A DNA stretch of 64,000 bases from Segatella cerevisiae (GTDB taxonomy: Bacteria; Bacteroidota; Bacteroidia; Bacteroidales; Bacteroidaceae): NCBI RefSeq assembly GCF_024054555.1, contig NZ_JAMXLY010000004.1, positions 1-64,000 on the forward strand, given 5' to 3'. The notes beneath the pieces are model-generated. The model ran no database searches. It saw only the letters and a list, made by a program, of their open reading frames with translations, and was not told the DNA's origin. Positions 1 to 8,447 of the stretch are shown piece by piece. Position 1 is the stretch's first letter; each line of letters begins with the position of its first letter. Position numbers and translations under genes: made by a program.

Positions 1-172
1 GCCTAAGCCAATAGCCGCAGACAGCATACCGCAGCCTGCTTATTCTTTTATTGTGTCAAAACAAATAAGTTAAACCTGAATAGCCGATTTACTGGCTGTT
101 CGCAATAAAAACATTTTCGAATGAAAAACAACAGATTCACAAACTTGTGGTTAAACAAAGGTGGCCCTATAT
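1..172. other. No gene seen at left edge
   Basis: A-rich sequence with no convincing coding signal. A short minus-strand reading frame starts at an ATG at 27 and leaves the window after nine codons; it is too short to judge. Confidence 0.4.
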
Positions 173-207
173 AAAAAAACAGGGACACTTAGGAGGGTGT
201 CCCTGTT
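173..207 (-). terminator. Intrinsic terminator of the HU gene
   Basis: A perfect 11-bp stem (178-188 with 197-207) and an 8-nt loop. On the minus strand it is followed by a run of seven T at 179-173. It lies about 95 nt downstream of the HU-like gene and is correctly oriented to end that transcript. Confidence 0.85.
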
Positions 208-299
208 AATAGTAGGATAGTAATGGTTCACAAACGAGCTTTCATGCACCGGTCCCGTCATATTTACGGGTACCGGTAAGATGCGTGTCAGTTCCCGGA

Positions 300-797
300 T
301 CAACCGGCCGTTGTGGTTCCCCCACCGGTGGTCGTTCCTCCATCGGAAGGAGGAGTAGCAGTACCGTTGTCCGTAGTCTCTTCCTCGCCGTATTTGACGA
401 GAGAGATCTTCTCGGGGATCAGGTCATAGAGCCTATTGCCATTGCCTGTGATCGTGAAAGAGGGTCTGAACCCCGGCATCAGCGACTTGACGAGTGAGGC
501 GTCTGCCTTTTTCTTCTCGTTGACCGCCTTGCCGGTGATGAAGCGGAGATACAGATTACCGAAACCGAGCAGTTCGATGCTGTAACCCTTTTTAAGGTTC
601 TCCTTGACGTAATAGGCATAGCGGTCAAGTACGGCCTTGACGTCACCAGGGGTGGCGGTCGATTCTGCCGAGATTTGACGGGCGACGTCTTCAGTACTCA
701 ATGTTCCATAACTTACGGGTCTTACCGTGTAAACAGTTTCTCCTTTTTGGTCGCCCATGGTCAACTTCTTGGCGACAATTTTATACGCTTTAGACAT
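300..797 (-). CDS. HU-like DNA-binding protein
   Basis: A 165-residue protein. Residues about 1-125 look like the HU/IHF fold in the form common in Bacteroidales ('HU-related'): an N-terminal helical part with the run DVKAVLDRYAYYVKENLKKG, then a core motif around IELLGFGNLYLRF, where an ordinary HU carries its beta arms. The tail from about 145 is a low-complexity Thr/Gly stretch ending GGTTTGGGTTTAG. The usual RNP tip of the HU arm is not visible, so DNA contacts may differ from classical HU. It probably binds and bends DNA as a dimer; a role in nucleoid structure or local regulation is inference. It is monocistronic, with its own promoter at 902-934 and terminator at 173-207. The leader is about 100 nt. 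Confidence 0.85.
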   Translation of the reverse strand: MSKAYKIVAKKLTMGDQKGETVYTVRPVSYGTLSTEDVARQISAESTATPGDVKAVLDRYAYYVKENLKKGYSIELLGFGNLYLRFITGKAVNEKKKADASLVKSLMPGFRPSFTITGNGNRLYDLIPEKISLVKYGEEETTDNGTATPPSDGGTTTGGGTTTAG

Positions 798-901
798 AAT
801 ATAAAAAATTAAAAATTAAACATTCTGCTGAAAGTCGTAGTGTACCGCCACTTGCCGGCAAAGTACCCGATAATCACCACCAGCTCCTCAGTAGTTCGGT
901 T

Positions 902-934
902 GCAAAGATAGATCAGGAACAAGTCGAAAACAAA
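902..934 (-). promoter_or_regulatory. Promoter of the HU-like gene
   Basis: On the minus strand TTTG (934-931), 21 nt, then TATCTTTG (909-902), matching the Bacteroidetes -33/-7 pattern. The direct-repeat array at 937-998 abuts the -33 element. Confidence 0.75.
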
Positions 935-936
935 TC

Positions 937-998
937 CGTTCCCTGCCGTTCCCTCCTCGTTCCCTTCTCGTTCCCTTCTCGTTCCCTCACCGTTCCCT
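937..998. repeat. Six phased CGTTCCCT direct repeats
   Basis: Exact octamers CGTTCCCT start at 937, 947, 958, 969, 980 and 991 (spacing 10, 11, 11, 11, 11). All are on one face of the helix, and the first ends 3 nt from the HU-gene -33 box. The three bases between copies vary, so the octamer is what is kept. This looks like a multi-site operator or enhancer for the HU promoter. A reading frame crossing the array on the minus strand (809-1024) was judged spurious. Confidence 0.8.
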
Positions 999-1231
999 AT
1001 TGCGGTTTTTGGTTGACAAACCAAACCGGATGGGGCAATCTGCTGATGCGGCTTAACAGGGCGTGTAGGAGCGTTTTATCAGAACCTCAAAAAACGCATA
1101 ATCTCATAAAGCGGTGAAAAGAACGTATAGTCGTGCAGCAAAAAATGAATGGATAAGTTTCGAAGTAATGAATGGACGTGCATTTTCAGATGCGAAGACT
1201 TGTACCGACAGAAACGAAAAAATATAAAACT

Positions 1232-1672
1232 ATGTCAGACAAAAGTAAAATCATTTTCAACATCAGTGGCGGAACTAACCAAATCCTTCCTAACGCCACG
1301 AAAGCCGAACAGAATTTCTATGGTAATCAGTATATGGAAGAGGCCGTTAAGAAGAAACAGCAGTCGGAGATGCCTGCGGAAGTCGCAGCGTTGGTCCCTT
1401 ATATTAATAATGTGGAAAAACTGTCCGGATATGTGGGTCAACTGGCTGCCTGTGAGCAAGCCACTACCTTGGCAAAGATTGTCGTGAAGATGGTGGAGGA
1501 TCCTGATGTCAAGGTAGACGAGGTGGAAATGGTAAAGGAACGATTCATCTGTATCCTCCAGTCTCTGGCCCCGAAAGTGAAAACGGGGGTCAGCAACATC
1601 CGCAAGCGTATCAATGATGAATGGGAAAAATGGAAAAATCAGAAAAGAACAAGGAAACTTATGAACTACTAA
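1232..1672 (+). CDS. Small tag-bearing partner of the STAND protein
   Basis: A 146-residue protein of no family I recognise. The ATG at 1232 was chosen because the longer frame upstream looks non-coding and the tag then sits at the extreme N terminus. Residues 12-28 are SGGTNQILPNATKAEQN, nearly identical to residues 8-24 of the next protein. The remainder (about 50-146) is predicted mainly helical and ends very basic (KWKNQKRTRK). It has no enzyme motif, signal peptide or membrane segment. It lies 12 nt before the STAND gene on the same strand, so the two are very probably cotranscribed. By analogy with short homotypic or amyloid-like adaptor motifs in NLR-type bacterial systems, it may be an adaptor, inhibitor or effector of that protein; this is inference. 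No clean promoter was found in 1000-1231. Confidence 0.7.
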   Translation: MSDKSKIIFNISGGTNQILPNATKAEQNFYGNQYMEEAVKKKQQSEMPAEVAALVPYINNVEKLSGYVGQLAACEQATTLAKIVVKMVEDPDVKVDEVEMVKERFICILQSLAPKVKTGVSNIRKRINDEWEKWKNQKRTRKLMNY

Positions 1673-1684
1673 TCACTATTGACT

Positions 1685-4600
1685 ATGGACACGACTAACA
1701 ATATGAGTGGCGGCTGCAACCAAATTCTGCCGAACGCGACTAAGGCCATCCAGAATGTATTCTTACAGAACGGACCTTCGAAAATCCCGATGTTTACCCC
1801 GGACACCCCGGAAGATGACAATCAGGTGCTGAACATGTATTATTACAGTTACAGCAAACCTGATCAGCCGGACCATGAGATCTTGCGCCAGAACTACCTA
1901 GACTTGTATGATGAACGGTTGCGTGAGTATAGACTCATGTTTATATGTGGTGAAGAGGGAGTTGGCTTGACGACTTCCCTACGACAGTTTGCGCAGCAAC
2001 ACCCGGAAAATTGCGTCAGTTATTTCTATAATGGTCTTGACTTGACCAGCATTGATCCTGAAATTATCGAGTGCAGTCTGGTGAAGCAGTTGACGTGGTA
2101 TGTCAGTGAGGGCAGCAATCGAGAGAGCTGGACTGTAGCTCCAAAGGTGAAGAACCTTTATCAACTTGTTTTGAGGAAAATCAATCGTACGAAGAAGCCG
2201 CTATTCTTCGTATTCGACGGATTTGACAAGATTCCCCCTTCAAAAACAGAAGGGGTAAAGAGGTTGTTGGAAGATGTCCTGTGGGCAAAAGGCAAATATT
2301 TGTTTTCTGGCAGTCCCGAAGCCGTAAAGAATATCTTCCCTGATGGCATCTCCTGGCCATATACACAAGGCGATTTGCTCAGGTTCAGCGAAGCTGAGGT
2401 GAATCAATATTTCCGTGGAATGGATCCCTCTTTAGCGGATGGAGATTTGAAACAACTGTATGATATTACAAGGGGAAATGCCCATCGCATGGAAATCGTG
2501 AGCAGCCGATATATTGAGAAAAACCGCCTGACGGACCTGCTTAACTCCTCGGCAACATCAGATAGCGATTTGTATGCGGAAGATTGTCAGACTCTGTTCG
2601 CAAATGCCTCCCAGACCATTATCGACTTCTTTTCCCTTCTCGCCTATGCTGAATTTCCTGTCCGCCGAGAGATGATCCCTTCCTTTATCGGTGTCAATTC
2701 TGATGAGGCGGATAAACTGATCCGGAAGAACACTGACTTTGTGAGACTAACCAATGACGGGATCGTCTGTTTCCGGTCCGAGGGATTCCACAGGTACTTA
2801 CGCCGGAAACTGGAGAGTCATCAACGCGACATCGAATTGAAAATTATCGGTGTCCTGAGCGGTAAGGAATATAATATGGAGTACAGTAGTGTCATACCGT
2901 CTATTTATAAATCTCTGAATCAGACAGAGAACCTCATCAACTACCTGAACCCGGACAATCTGAGAGAAATTTTCCTGCACAAACAGTCTCAGGCTTCACT
3001 GAATGAGCAATGTGATTTTGGTTATGAAGCATGTGAGGAGCAACTGAAAGACCATTTACCTACGGCTTTCCGGTTTGCGCTCAACAAAACATTTTCCCGT
3101 GAGATAGAGAAAAACGAGTTGTGGGATTATGAGGTTGAGGCCCTGCTTTCGGTCGGTAAATATGATCAGGCGATGTTGTTTGCTGATAATGTTTACCTGA
3201 AAGAAGAACGCTTGAAATACTACCTGCTCATTGCGGGCAAGAAAGAAGAACTCAAAATGAAATCTTCAGATTTTGATGCGCTTAAAGAGAGCATTGACCA
3301 GTTGGTCAATGAGATAGACTTTGAAAATATCCCGGAAAAGGCACTAGAATTAGCGAAATTATTGTTAGGTGTCGACTATGAGGCTGCCATAAATATTGTC
3401 GACAAGGTCGCCTTAAAGCACAAGAAAGAGGTCAATACCGACCGCCTGTATTCCATATTTTCTCTGATCCAGCAAGTGGATGATCCCGAAGAGAACATAG
3501 CCAGACGTGATCTTGTTACAAAGAAAATTACAGATGAAAATTTGCGTAAATTTACACGTGCAGCTCAAGGACTTCTTGCTGACGCTGACGTAGAAACATT
3601 CTTGTCAAGTCTGGATAACCTCAACAGCAACTCGCAGAAGTTGCAACTGCTGCGTTATTGGCTGCCGCAAAATGAGAATAAACAGGGCATCGGAAAGGCC
3701 GTACTCACAGCAATCAAGTTGATGGTGAATACTTCTGACAGGGATATGCCCAGGGCTAAAATCCTCAACGAGATCTGTTCGTCCATGCATTGTATGAGTG
3801 AGGAGGAAATGAAAGAGGCACTGCCCTATATAGATGGGATGGGGGAAAGCATTAAATTTCCTACATTTGATTATGTCGATGTAGAGTTGACGATCATAGA
3901 AGCCTTGCAGGCCAAGCTGCCGGAAAAGGCCATAGACCGTTTGGGCAACCTTTATTTCTATATTGACGAGCTTCAGGATCAGGGTATCCGTCTGACATGC
4001 TTCGCAAAAATGTTGGGTAAGTATGATCAGTTAGGTGACAGAAATAAAATAGAAAAGGAAGTCATCTCAACCGTTGATTTGCAACAAATGATCATTGATG
4101 GGATCAAGGCTCTGCTTTCTGAAACAGCCTATCACCTTATGGTTGTTGAAGGACCGTTGACGGCGTTGGTCGTCAATTATCCGACCATGGTAGATGAGAT
4201 GATTTCCTGTATGAATACCCGGGAGCGGCAGAGTCGGGCTTATTCCTTTGCCGCTACTCAGTATCTGCTCCAGGTAGAGGATGAGCATATCGATCCGGAC
4301 TATTTCTTCGAACTCTTGGGAAAGGCTGACGAGAGCGGCATCGATAACGTGAGACCTCTGCTGTTGTTGACGGACATCCTTGCACATTCTCGGAAACTGA
4401 ACAATGAGAAATTACGGCCCTCTCTCAAGAAGAATTTTCCGTATATTGAGAAGGTGGAATATTCGGAGGTGCGGTGCCAGATGCTCATGCGGGTTTATAT
4501 CTGGGCCAAGAAATCACAGGACGATGAGGAGTTCCTGAACCGCGTCAAAACCAAGATCCTGCAAGCGTGGAAATCAATAGATGTTGACTGGCATAAACTT

Positions 4601-6730
4601 ACTATCGGCTATTATCTTGCCAAGAGTTTTGCGCCTCTGTCCAAAGAGGATGCCAACAAGATGATTGACCGCTGCTCTTCTATCAAAAAAGACTGCTTCT
4701 TGAGTACCTCTTCCTGCGAGGATACTTTCTATCAAAGCCTTGACTTATACCTGCACTCATTGTGTCAGTTGGTGGAGCTCAAACTTGATGACGATGCCTT
4801 ATTAAACCAGTTCAGCTCAGACATCGACCATCTGTTGTCGAATTGTGAGAAGATCAGGCTTTGGGGGATCATCGCGATGCAATATTCACTGGTGGGCAAC
4901 GACCGGATGTTTCAGGAGATTACGGAAAAATACATTCCTGGTGATTTGGAAAGCTTGCCCATTGATGAACGTAAATTTACGGTCTTTACGATCGCTCCTG
5001 TCTTGTATAGACAAAATTCTGAGAGGTTGTTCACTCTGCTCGATCGTTTTGATGCGTATTTCCGCAATAAATGCCTTGCCCGCCTAGCTGCCTTTATTGT
5101 GAGAAAACAGGTGTTTGACGAAGGCTACGACTTGAAGCCGGCAGCCTACGAACTGTCAAAAGCAGACTATTCTAATTTGCTCTCCATTCTCTCTCACAGC
5201 ACTGATGATGATACTTATTATCAAATCATCAATATCATCTGTCAGAGTCTGCATAAGACTTACCAGAAGAGGCCCTTGAGCACTGATATCAAGAGGTCGG
5301 TACTCAGGCGTGCACGGGATATCGTAAATGAGAAACTGCCTACTCGCAATGGCATACAGCATAATGGCTACAAGATCGTATGTTTGGCAGCACTTCAGCA
5401 TGCCGAGAAATCCTTCTCCTCGAGAGACCGGAAGGGTTGGGAGACCCAAATACAAACAGTCGGTAATACTGCAGACCAGGCTTTCCTCTATTTTGATATC
5501 GCCCCATTTTTCGCCAACCATAAAGATGTTCGCGATGTCATTGATCTGGGAATCAAGAAAACGGAAGAACTTCATTTCTCTTTTGACCGGATTGCACGCC
5601 TGGATATGGCCATAGATGAATGCCGGGAAAACAATCTGGGAGCGCTTGGTCGTGATGTAGCTAAAAAGGCACTGTCAAGTTTGACCCTAGAAAGTGATTT
5701 TGATGAGCAGAGACATCTGATCGACACGATTTATCAATATAAACCGGAACTTGCTACCGAACTCGTTGAGGGCATGGATCAGGATCCTGCAAGGTCTCTT
5801 TATAAGAACAAACTCCTGCGCCACATCAGTTCGAAGAAAAGAATTGACTCAGCCAAGAAAGACACAAAATTGATCAATACTTTGAATCCCAAGGAACAAA
5901 AGCGATTCTTTGAAAGTTTGCTGGAAAGTCTCACGGATGGAACGGGGCAGATTATCAGTATCGAACAAGCCTTTTTCATAACCTTGCCATTTATTTTTAC
6001 TGGCAATATCTCGGATACAAATGATGCTGTCCTTTATCTGTTGAAAATCATTGGCGAGAAAGAGCGCCAGTCGCGGAATCAGAAGGGAATGCTTCTCAAC
6101 CTGCACGAGATCATCCGCAACAATCTGAGGTTGGTACTCTCTTTGGCAGCCGGAACGAAGGAACGTATCGCCAGTATCGATGGGATGATGTGTGTCCGGC
6201 ATAATGAGCCCGAGGGTTATATACCTATAGGAGAATACGAGAAGGCAGAGCAATATCTGCTGGAGTGGTACCGTAAGTCGGGTGGAATGGAATTGACCAT
6301 CATTGACCCGTATTTCAACCCTTCCGGATTAGTGCTGATCAAGAAACTCACGGATGAGAATACGAACCTGCGGATCCGGATCCTCACTCATTTGGGCAAG
6401 AATAAGAAAGAGGACTACGACTTTGAGTGGCATCATGTTTCAGGAGGAATACAGACTCCGGTCCATATAGATTTCGTGTCTTATGAGGACAAGCCTGAAG
6501 ACTGTCCGCTCCATGACCGCTATTGGATTTGCTCGGATGAGGAGAAGGACCGGCGTTGCGGCATCACACTGCCATCCATTGGCACATTGGGCAGGAAAGA
6601 GTCTTCGATTACTCCCATTCAGGAATCTCTGATCAGTGAAATCCTCCTCCGACAAACCCGATATTCCTTTGAAGTAGAGAAAACTGAAGGTGGGAGATGT
6701 TTGGCGTTCGACCACCTTGAATTGGAATAG
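1685..6730 (+). CDS. STAND/NLR-like protein with C-terminal PLD-like domain
   Basis: A protein of 1681 residues from the ATG at 1685; a TTG two codons upstream is the alternative start. Order of parts: tag SGGCNQILPNATKAIQN at 8-24; P-loop NTPase about 80-290; winged-helix-like segment to about 390; a long alpha-helical solenoid of TPR/HEAT character to about 1500; and a C-terminal phospholipase-D-like region from about 1530. The Walker A loop is GEEGVGLTT (from residue 89): the invariant Lys is Leu95. Walker B is LFFVFDGFD (D178, D181), typical of STAND proteins. The C-terminal region has the PLD-fold signature LTIIDPYF and later LHDRYW near 1608, in place of a classical HxK. I infer a large sensor with a solenoid ligand-binding part, which oligomerises and controls the PLD-like part or the tagged partner at 1232. 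Antiphage defence is the likely role but is not shown by the sequence. Confidence 0.75.
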   Translation: MDTTNNMSGGCNQILPNATKAIQNVFLQNGPSKIPMFTPDTPEDDNQVLNMYYYSYSKPDQPDHEILRQNYLDLYDERLREYRLMFICGEEGVGLTTSLRQFAQQHPENCVSYFYNGLDLTSIDPEIIECSLVKQLTWYVSEGSNRESWTVAPKVKNLYQLVLRKINRTKKPLFFVFDGFDKIPPSKTEGVKRLLEDVLWAKGKYLFSGSPEAVKNIFPDGISWPYTQGDLLRFSEAEVNQYFRGMDPSLADGDLKQLYDITRGNAHRMEIVSSRYIEKNRLTDLLNSSATSDSDLYAEDCQTLFANASQTIIDFFSLLAYAEFPVRREMIPSFIGVNSDEADKLIRKNTDFVRLTNDGIVCFRSEGFHRYLRRKLESHQRDIELKIIGVLSGKEYNMEYSSVIPSIYKSLNQTENLINYLNPDNLREIFLHKQSQASLNEQCDFGYEACEEQLKDHLPTAFRFALNKTFSREIEKNELWDYEVEALLSVGKYDQAMLFADNVYLKEERLKYYLLIAGKKEELKMKSSDFDALKESIDQLVNEIDFENIPEKALELAKLLLGVDYEAAINIVDKVALKHKKEVNTDRLYSIFSLIQQVDDPEENIARRDLVTKKITDENLRKFTRAAQGLLADADVETFLSSLDNLNSNSQKLQLLRYWLPQNENKQGIGKAVLTAIKLMVNTSDRDMPRAKILNEICSSMHCMSEEEMKEALPYIDGMGESIKFPTFDYVDVELTIIEALQAKLPEKAIDRLGNLYFYIDELQDQGIRLTCFAKMLGKYDQLGDRNKIEKEVISTVDLQQMIIDGIKALLSETAYHLMVVEGPLTALVVNYPTMVDEMISCMNTRERQSRAYSFAATQYLLQVEDEHIDPDYFFELLGKADESGIDNVRPLLLLTDILAHSRKLNNEKLRPSLKKNFPYIEKVEYSEVRCQMLMRVYIWAKKSQDDEEFLNRVKTKILQAWKSIDVDWHKLTIGYYLAKSFAPLSKEDANKMIDRCSSIKKDCFLSTSSCEDTFYQSLDLYLHSLCQLVELKLDDDALLNQFSSDIDHLLSNCEKIRLWGIIAMQYSLVGNDRMFQEITEKYIPGDLESLPIDERKFTVFTIAPVLYRQNSERLFTLLDRFDAYFRNKCLARLAAFIVRKQVFDEGYDLKPAAYELSKADYSNLLSILSHSTDDDTYYQIINIICQSLHKTYQKRPLSTDIKRSVLRRARDIVNEKLPTRNGIQHNGYKIVCLAALQHAEKSFSSRDRKGWETQIQTVGNTADQAFLYFDIAPFFANHKDVRDVIDLGIKKTEELHFSFDRIARLDMAIDECRENNLGALGRDVAKKALSSLTLESDFDEQRHLIDTIYQYKPELATELVEGMDQDPARSLYKNKLLRHISSKKRIDSAKKDTKLINTLNPKEQKRFFESLLESLTDGTGQIISIEQAFFITLPFIFTGNISDTNDAVLYLLKIIGEKERQSRNQKGMLLNLHEIIRNNLRLVLSLAAGTKERIASIDGMMCVRHNEPEGYIPIGEYEKAEQYLLEWYRKSGGMELTIIDPYFNPSGLVLIKKLTDENTNLRIRILTHLGKNKKEDYDFEWHHVSGGIQTPVHIDFVSYEDKPEDCPLHDRYWICSDEEKDRRCGITLPSIGTLGRKESSITPIQESLISEILLRQTRYSFEVEKTEGGRCLAFDHLELE

Positions 6731-7590
6731 TTGAGGGGTATCGTGCTATTGGTGGGGGAGATGTGTAGGCTGTTTTGCGACCTTTCTGGAATTGGCACCA
6801 TTCAGTAGGTGCTGAAGGAGATATACGGCGAGGGGCGGCAATGCTTGTCATCTCATGGGATAGGGTCTGCGGTCTCGGACTTTTCTCCTTTTTCCTAAAA
6901 ATATCTTAAAAACCTTTGGACTTTAAATGGATTTTCCTTAACTTTGTAAGAGTAATAATGAGAAATGTCGGGTTTATGGCTTTGACGACCGGAACCCTGA
7001 ATTTTAAACCTTCTTTTCGACATCCATGATTCACTTTCTGGAGAGCCGCTATGAAAAAACGAATTCATCAAAATATAAAATTGTTATAATACCATGGGTG
7101 AACCTGTAATGAAAATATTCTGAATGATTCAAAAGTAAAACCATCTTTGTGCTCGTTGGGTATCGGGACGCGGTAGTTCTGAGAGCAACAACTTAGATCT
7201 CGGGTTTCGGTATCCGCTTTCAGACATCATAAATGATGTGCAGGGAAATCCACGGTAAGACCACATAAAGAAATAATATAACTTAATCTAGGAACCTAAG
7301 GACGAAAGATTTCATTTTATTCCGTTGATGCGCAATGATGGCATCAATGTATGAAGGTGTCAGTGCAAGTTTGGCATCTTGGGAATTGGGGAATGTCTGA
7401 GGACATCTTCTCTATCTCTACTCCGGATGAAGGACCAACCTGAATCTGAAATCCGAAAAATGATCCCATTGTCAATAATTCGGCAATGGGGATATGACTT
7501 TAACCGAAGAACGATTGGAACACTTTATCAGATATGAATTTCACCTTATTATATATGGTCCAAAATGATAAGGATATGAAAAGTGATTGA
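6731..7590. other. Gene-poor, possibly decayed region
   Basis: 860 nt without a convincing gene. It holds one very good promoter (6915-6946) with no clear gene behind it, and short starts that stop early. One is MKKRIHQNIKLL at 7051. Another is a 24-codon frame at 7494 that begins MTLTEERLEHFIRYEFH and ends at 7568, 22 nt before the next small ORF. There are dyads at 7224-7239 and 7463-7493. The pattern suits a decayed locus or an unrecognised non-coding RNA. Confidence 0.45.
6915..6946 (+). promoter_or_regulatory. Orphan promoter
   Basis: TTTG (6915-6918), 20 nt, TAACTTTG (6939-6946): an exact Bacteroidetes promoter. Transcription would start near 6953, yet no long ORF follows for more than 600 nt. 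Confidence 0.6.
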
Positions 7591-7782
7591 ATGAAAAGCC
7601 ATCCCTGTATTTATGGAGATTGTCAAAATACGTTGGTTTTATATACGCTCCAATTTTCCGAAGGGAAACTGTCGGCAGAAGATTTCAAGTTCAACTTGAG
7701 AGGACTGAAAAACTTTTGTGAGACAGCAGCTTTGCCGGAGCGTAGCATTACTCAGAACAAGATGGATGAGCTTAGAAAATAA
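7591..7782 (+). CDS. Short hypothetical ORF, possibly a gene remnant
   Basis: 63 codons, MKSHPCIYGDCQ... to ...NKMDELRK. The second half (SEGKLSAEDFKFNLRGLKNFCETAALPE, described here by its character) is plausible soluble protein sequence with helix-forming periodicity. I do not recognise a family. A separate 24-codon frame just upstream (7494-7568) also looks protein-like and lies in a different reading frame (+1 relative to this ORF), so the two could be pieces of one frameshifted gene. No promoter lies directly before it. Confidence 0.25.
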   Translation: MKSHPCIYGDCQNTLVLYTLQFSEGKLSAEDFKFNLRGLKNFCETAALPERSITQNKMDELRK

Positions 7783-7966
7783 GATAATTCTCTCTGTTAC
7801 TAAATCTTTAGTATTTAGTAAAATCTAAGATTGCGAGTTATTCAACTGTAAACATGTTGAGGTCCATCAGAGGATGGAATTGAGAATTTGAAGATGCAGG
7901 CTTGTGAAAGTCTGCATTTCTCTATTTGTCGCTATATGCTTGGTGGCATCAACTATTTGCAATCGT

Positions 7967-8317
7967 TTATACCTTGTCTGAAATCTTGATGCCCCATTCC
8001 TCCAGTTGCAGGATCACAGGCAAGACAGATTTGCCTAAATCCGTCAGATCGTATTCCACTTTTGGAGGGACGGTAGGGTATACCTTCCTGAAGATGATGC
8101 CTTCATGCTCCAACTCACGTGCCGTCTGTGTAAACATCTTGTTAGAGATCTCATGCATAGACCGTTGTAAATCGGAAGAGCGCTTGGCGGAATCTCTCAA
8201 CTGGTAGATCATCTTTGCCTTCCATTTTCCGCCAATAAGGTCTATCGCAAGCGAAAAAGCACAGTCATATCTTTTTTTATGAAAAAAATATTGCTTTTTT
8301 TCTTCCCTGTTTCCCAT
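7967..8317 (-). CDS. HxlR-family transcriptional regulator
   Basis: A 116-residue winged-helix DNA-binding protein. The HxlR signature YDCAFSLAIDLIGGKWKAKM covers residues 17-36. The helix-turn-helix and wing follow (ISNKMFTQTARELEHEGII, then KVEYDLTDLGKSVLPV). Family members respond to electrophiles and quinones, often through the Cys seen here at residue 19, and commonly control adjacent oxidoreductases. It is divergent from the first oxidoreductase gene, and identical dyads stand before both oxidoreductase genes, so it very likely represses both and may control itself. A minus-strand -7 box TATCTTTG (8370-8363) lies inside the shared intergenic region. A role as sensor of reactive electrophiles is inferred from family and neighbours. 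Confidence 0.9.
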   Translation of the reverse strand: MGNREEKKQYFFHKKRYDCAFSLAIDLIGGKWKAKMIYQLRDSAKRSSDLQRSMHEISNKMFTQTARELEHEGIIFRKVYPTVPPKVEYDLTDLGKSVLPVILQLEEWGIKISDKV

Positions 8318-8332
8318 ATATTACTCCTTTTA

Positions 8333-8358
8333 GTAACTAGCTTACCTGTTGGTAAGCT
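8333..8358. promoter_or_regulatory. Probable HxlR operator 1
   Basis: Overlapping dyads: GTAAC-N3-CTTAC (8333-8345) and a perfect 8-bp inverted repeat AGCTTACC-N4-GGTAAGCT (8339-8358). It ends just before the -33 box of the first oxidoreductase promoter. The same layout occurs at 9170-9191. Confidence 0.65.
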
Positions 8359-8359
8359 C

Positions 8360-8390
8360 TTGCAAAGATAAATAAAATTGTGTATCTTTA
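8360..8390 (+). promoter_or_regulatory. Promoter of first oxidoreductase gene
   Basis: TTG (8360-8362), 20 nt, TATCTTTA (8383-8390), directly downstream of the dyad operator. Leader about 50 nt. Confidence 0.65.
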
Positions 8391-8447
8391 CAGTCAAGAT
8401 AGAAATAAAGTATTTTAGTTTTTTCAAAGTATTAACAATAAATTATT

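Noticed and set aside
1..27. Start of a minus-strand gene (MLSAAIGLG)
   Set aside because: Only nine codons are visible and no promoter or ribosome site is clear.
809..1024. 71-codon minus-strand frame across the repeat array
   Set aside because: Its middle is the translated octamer array, which is better explained as DNA-level repeats; the promoter -7 box also lies inside it.
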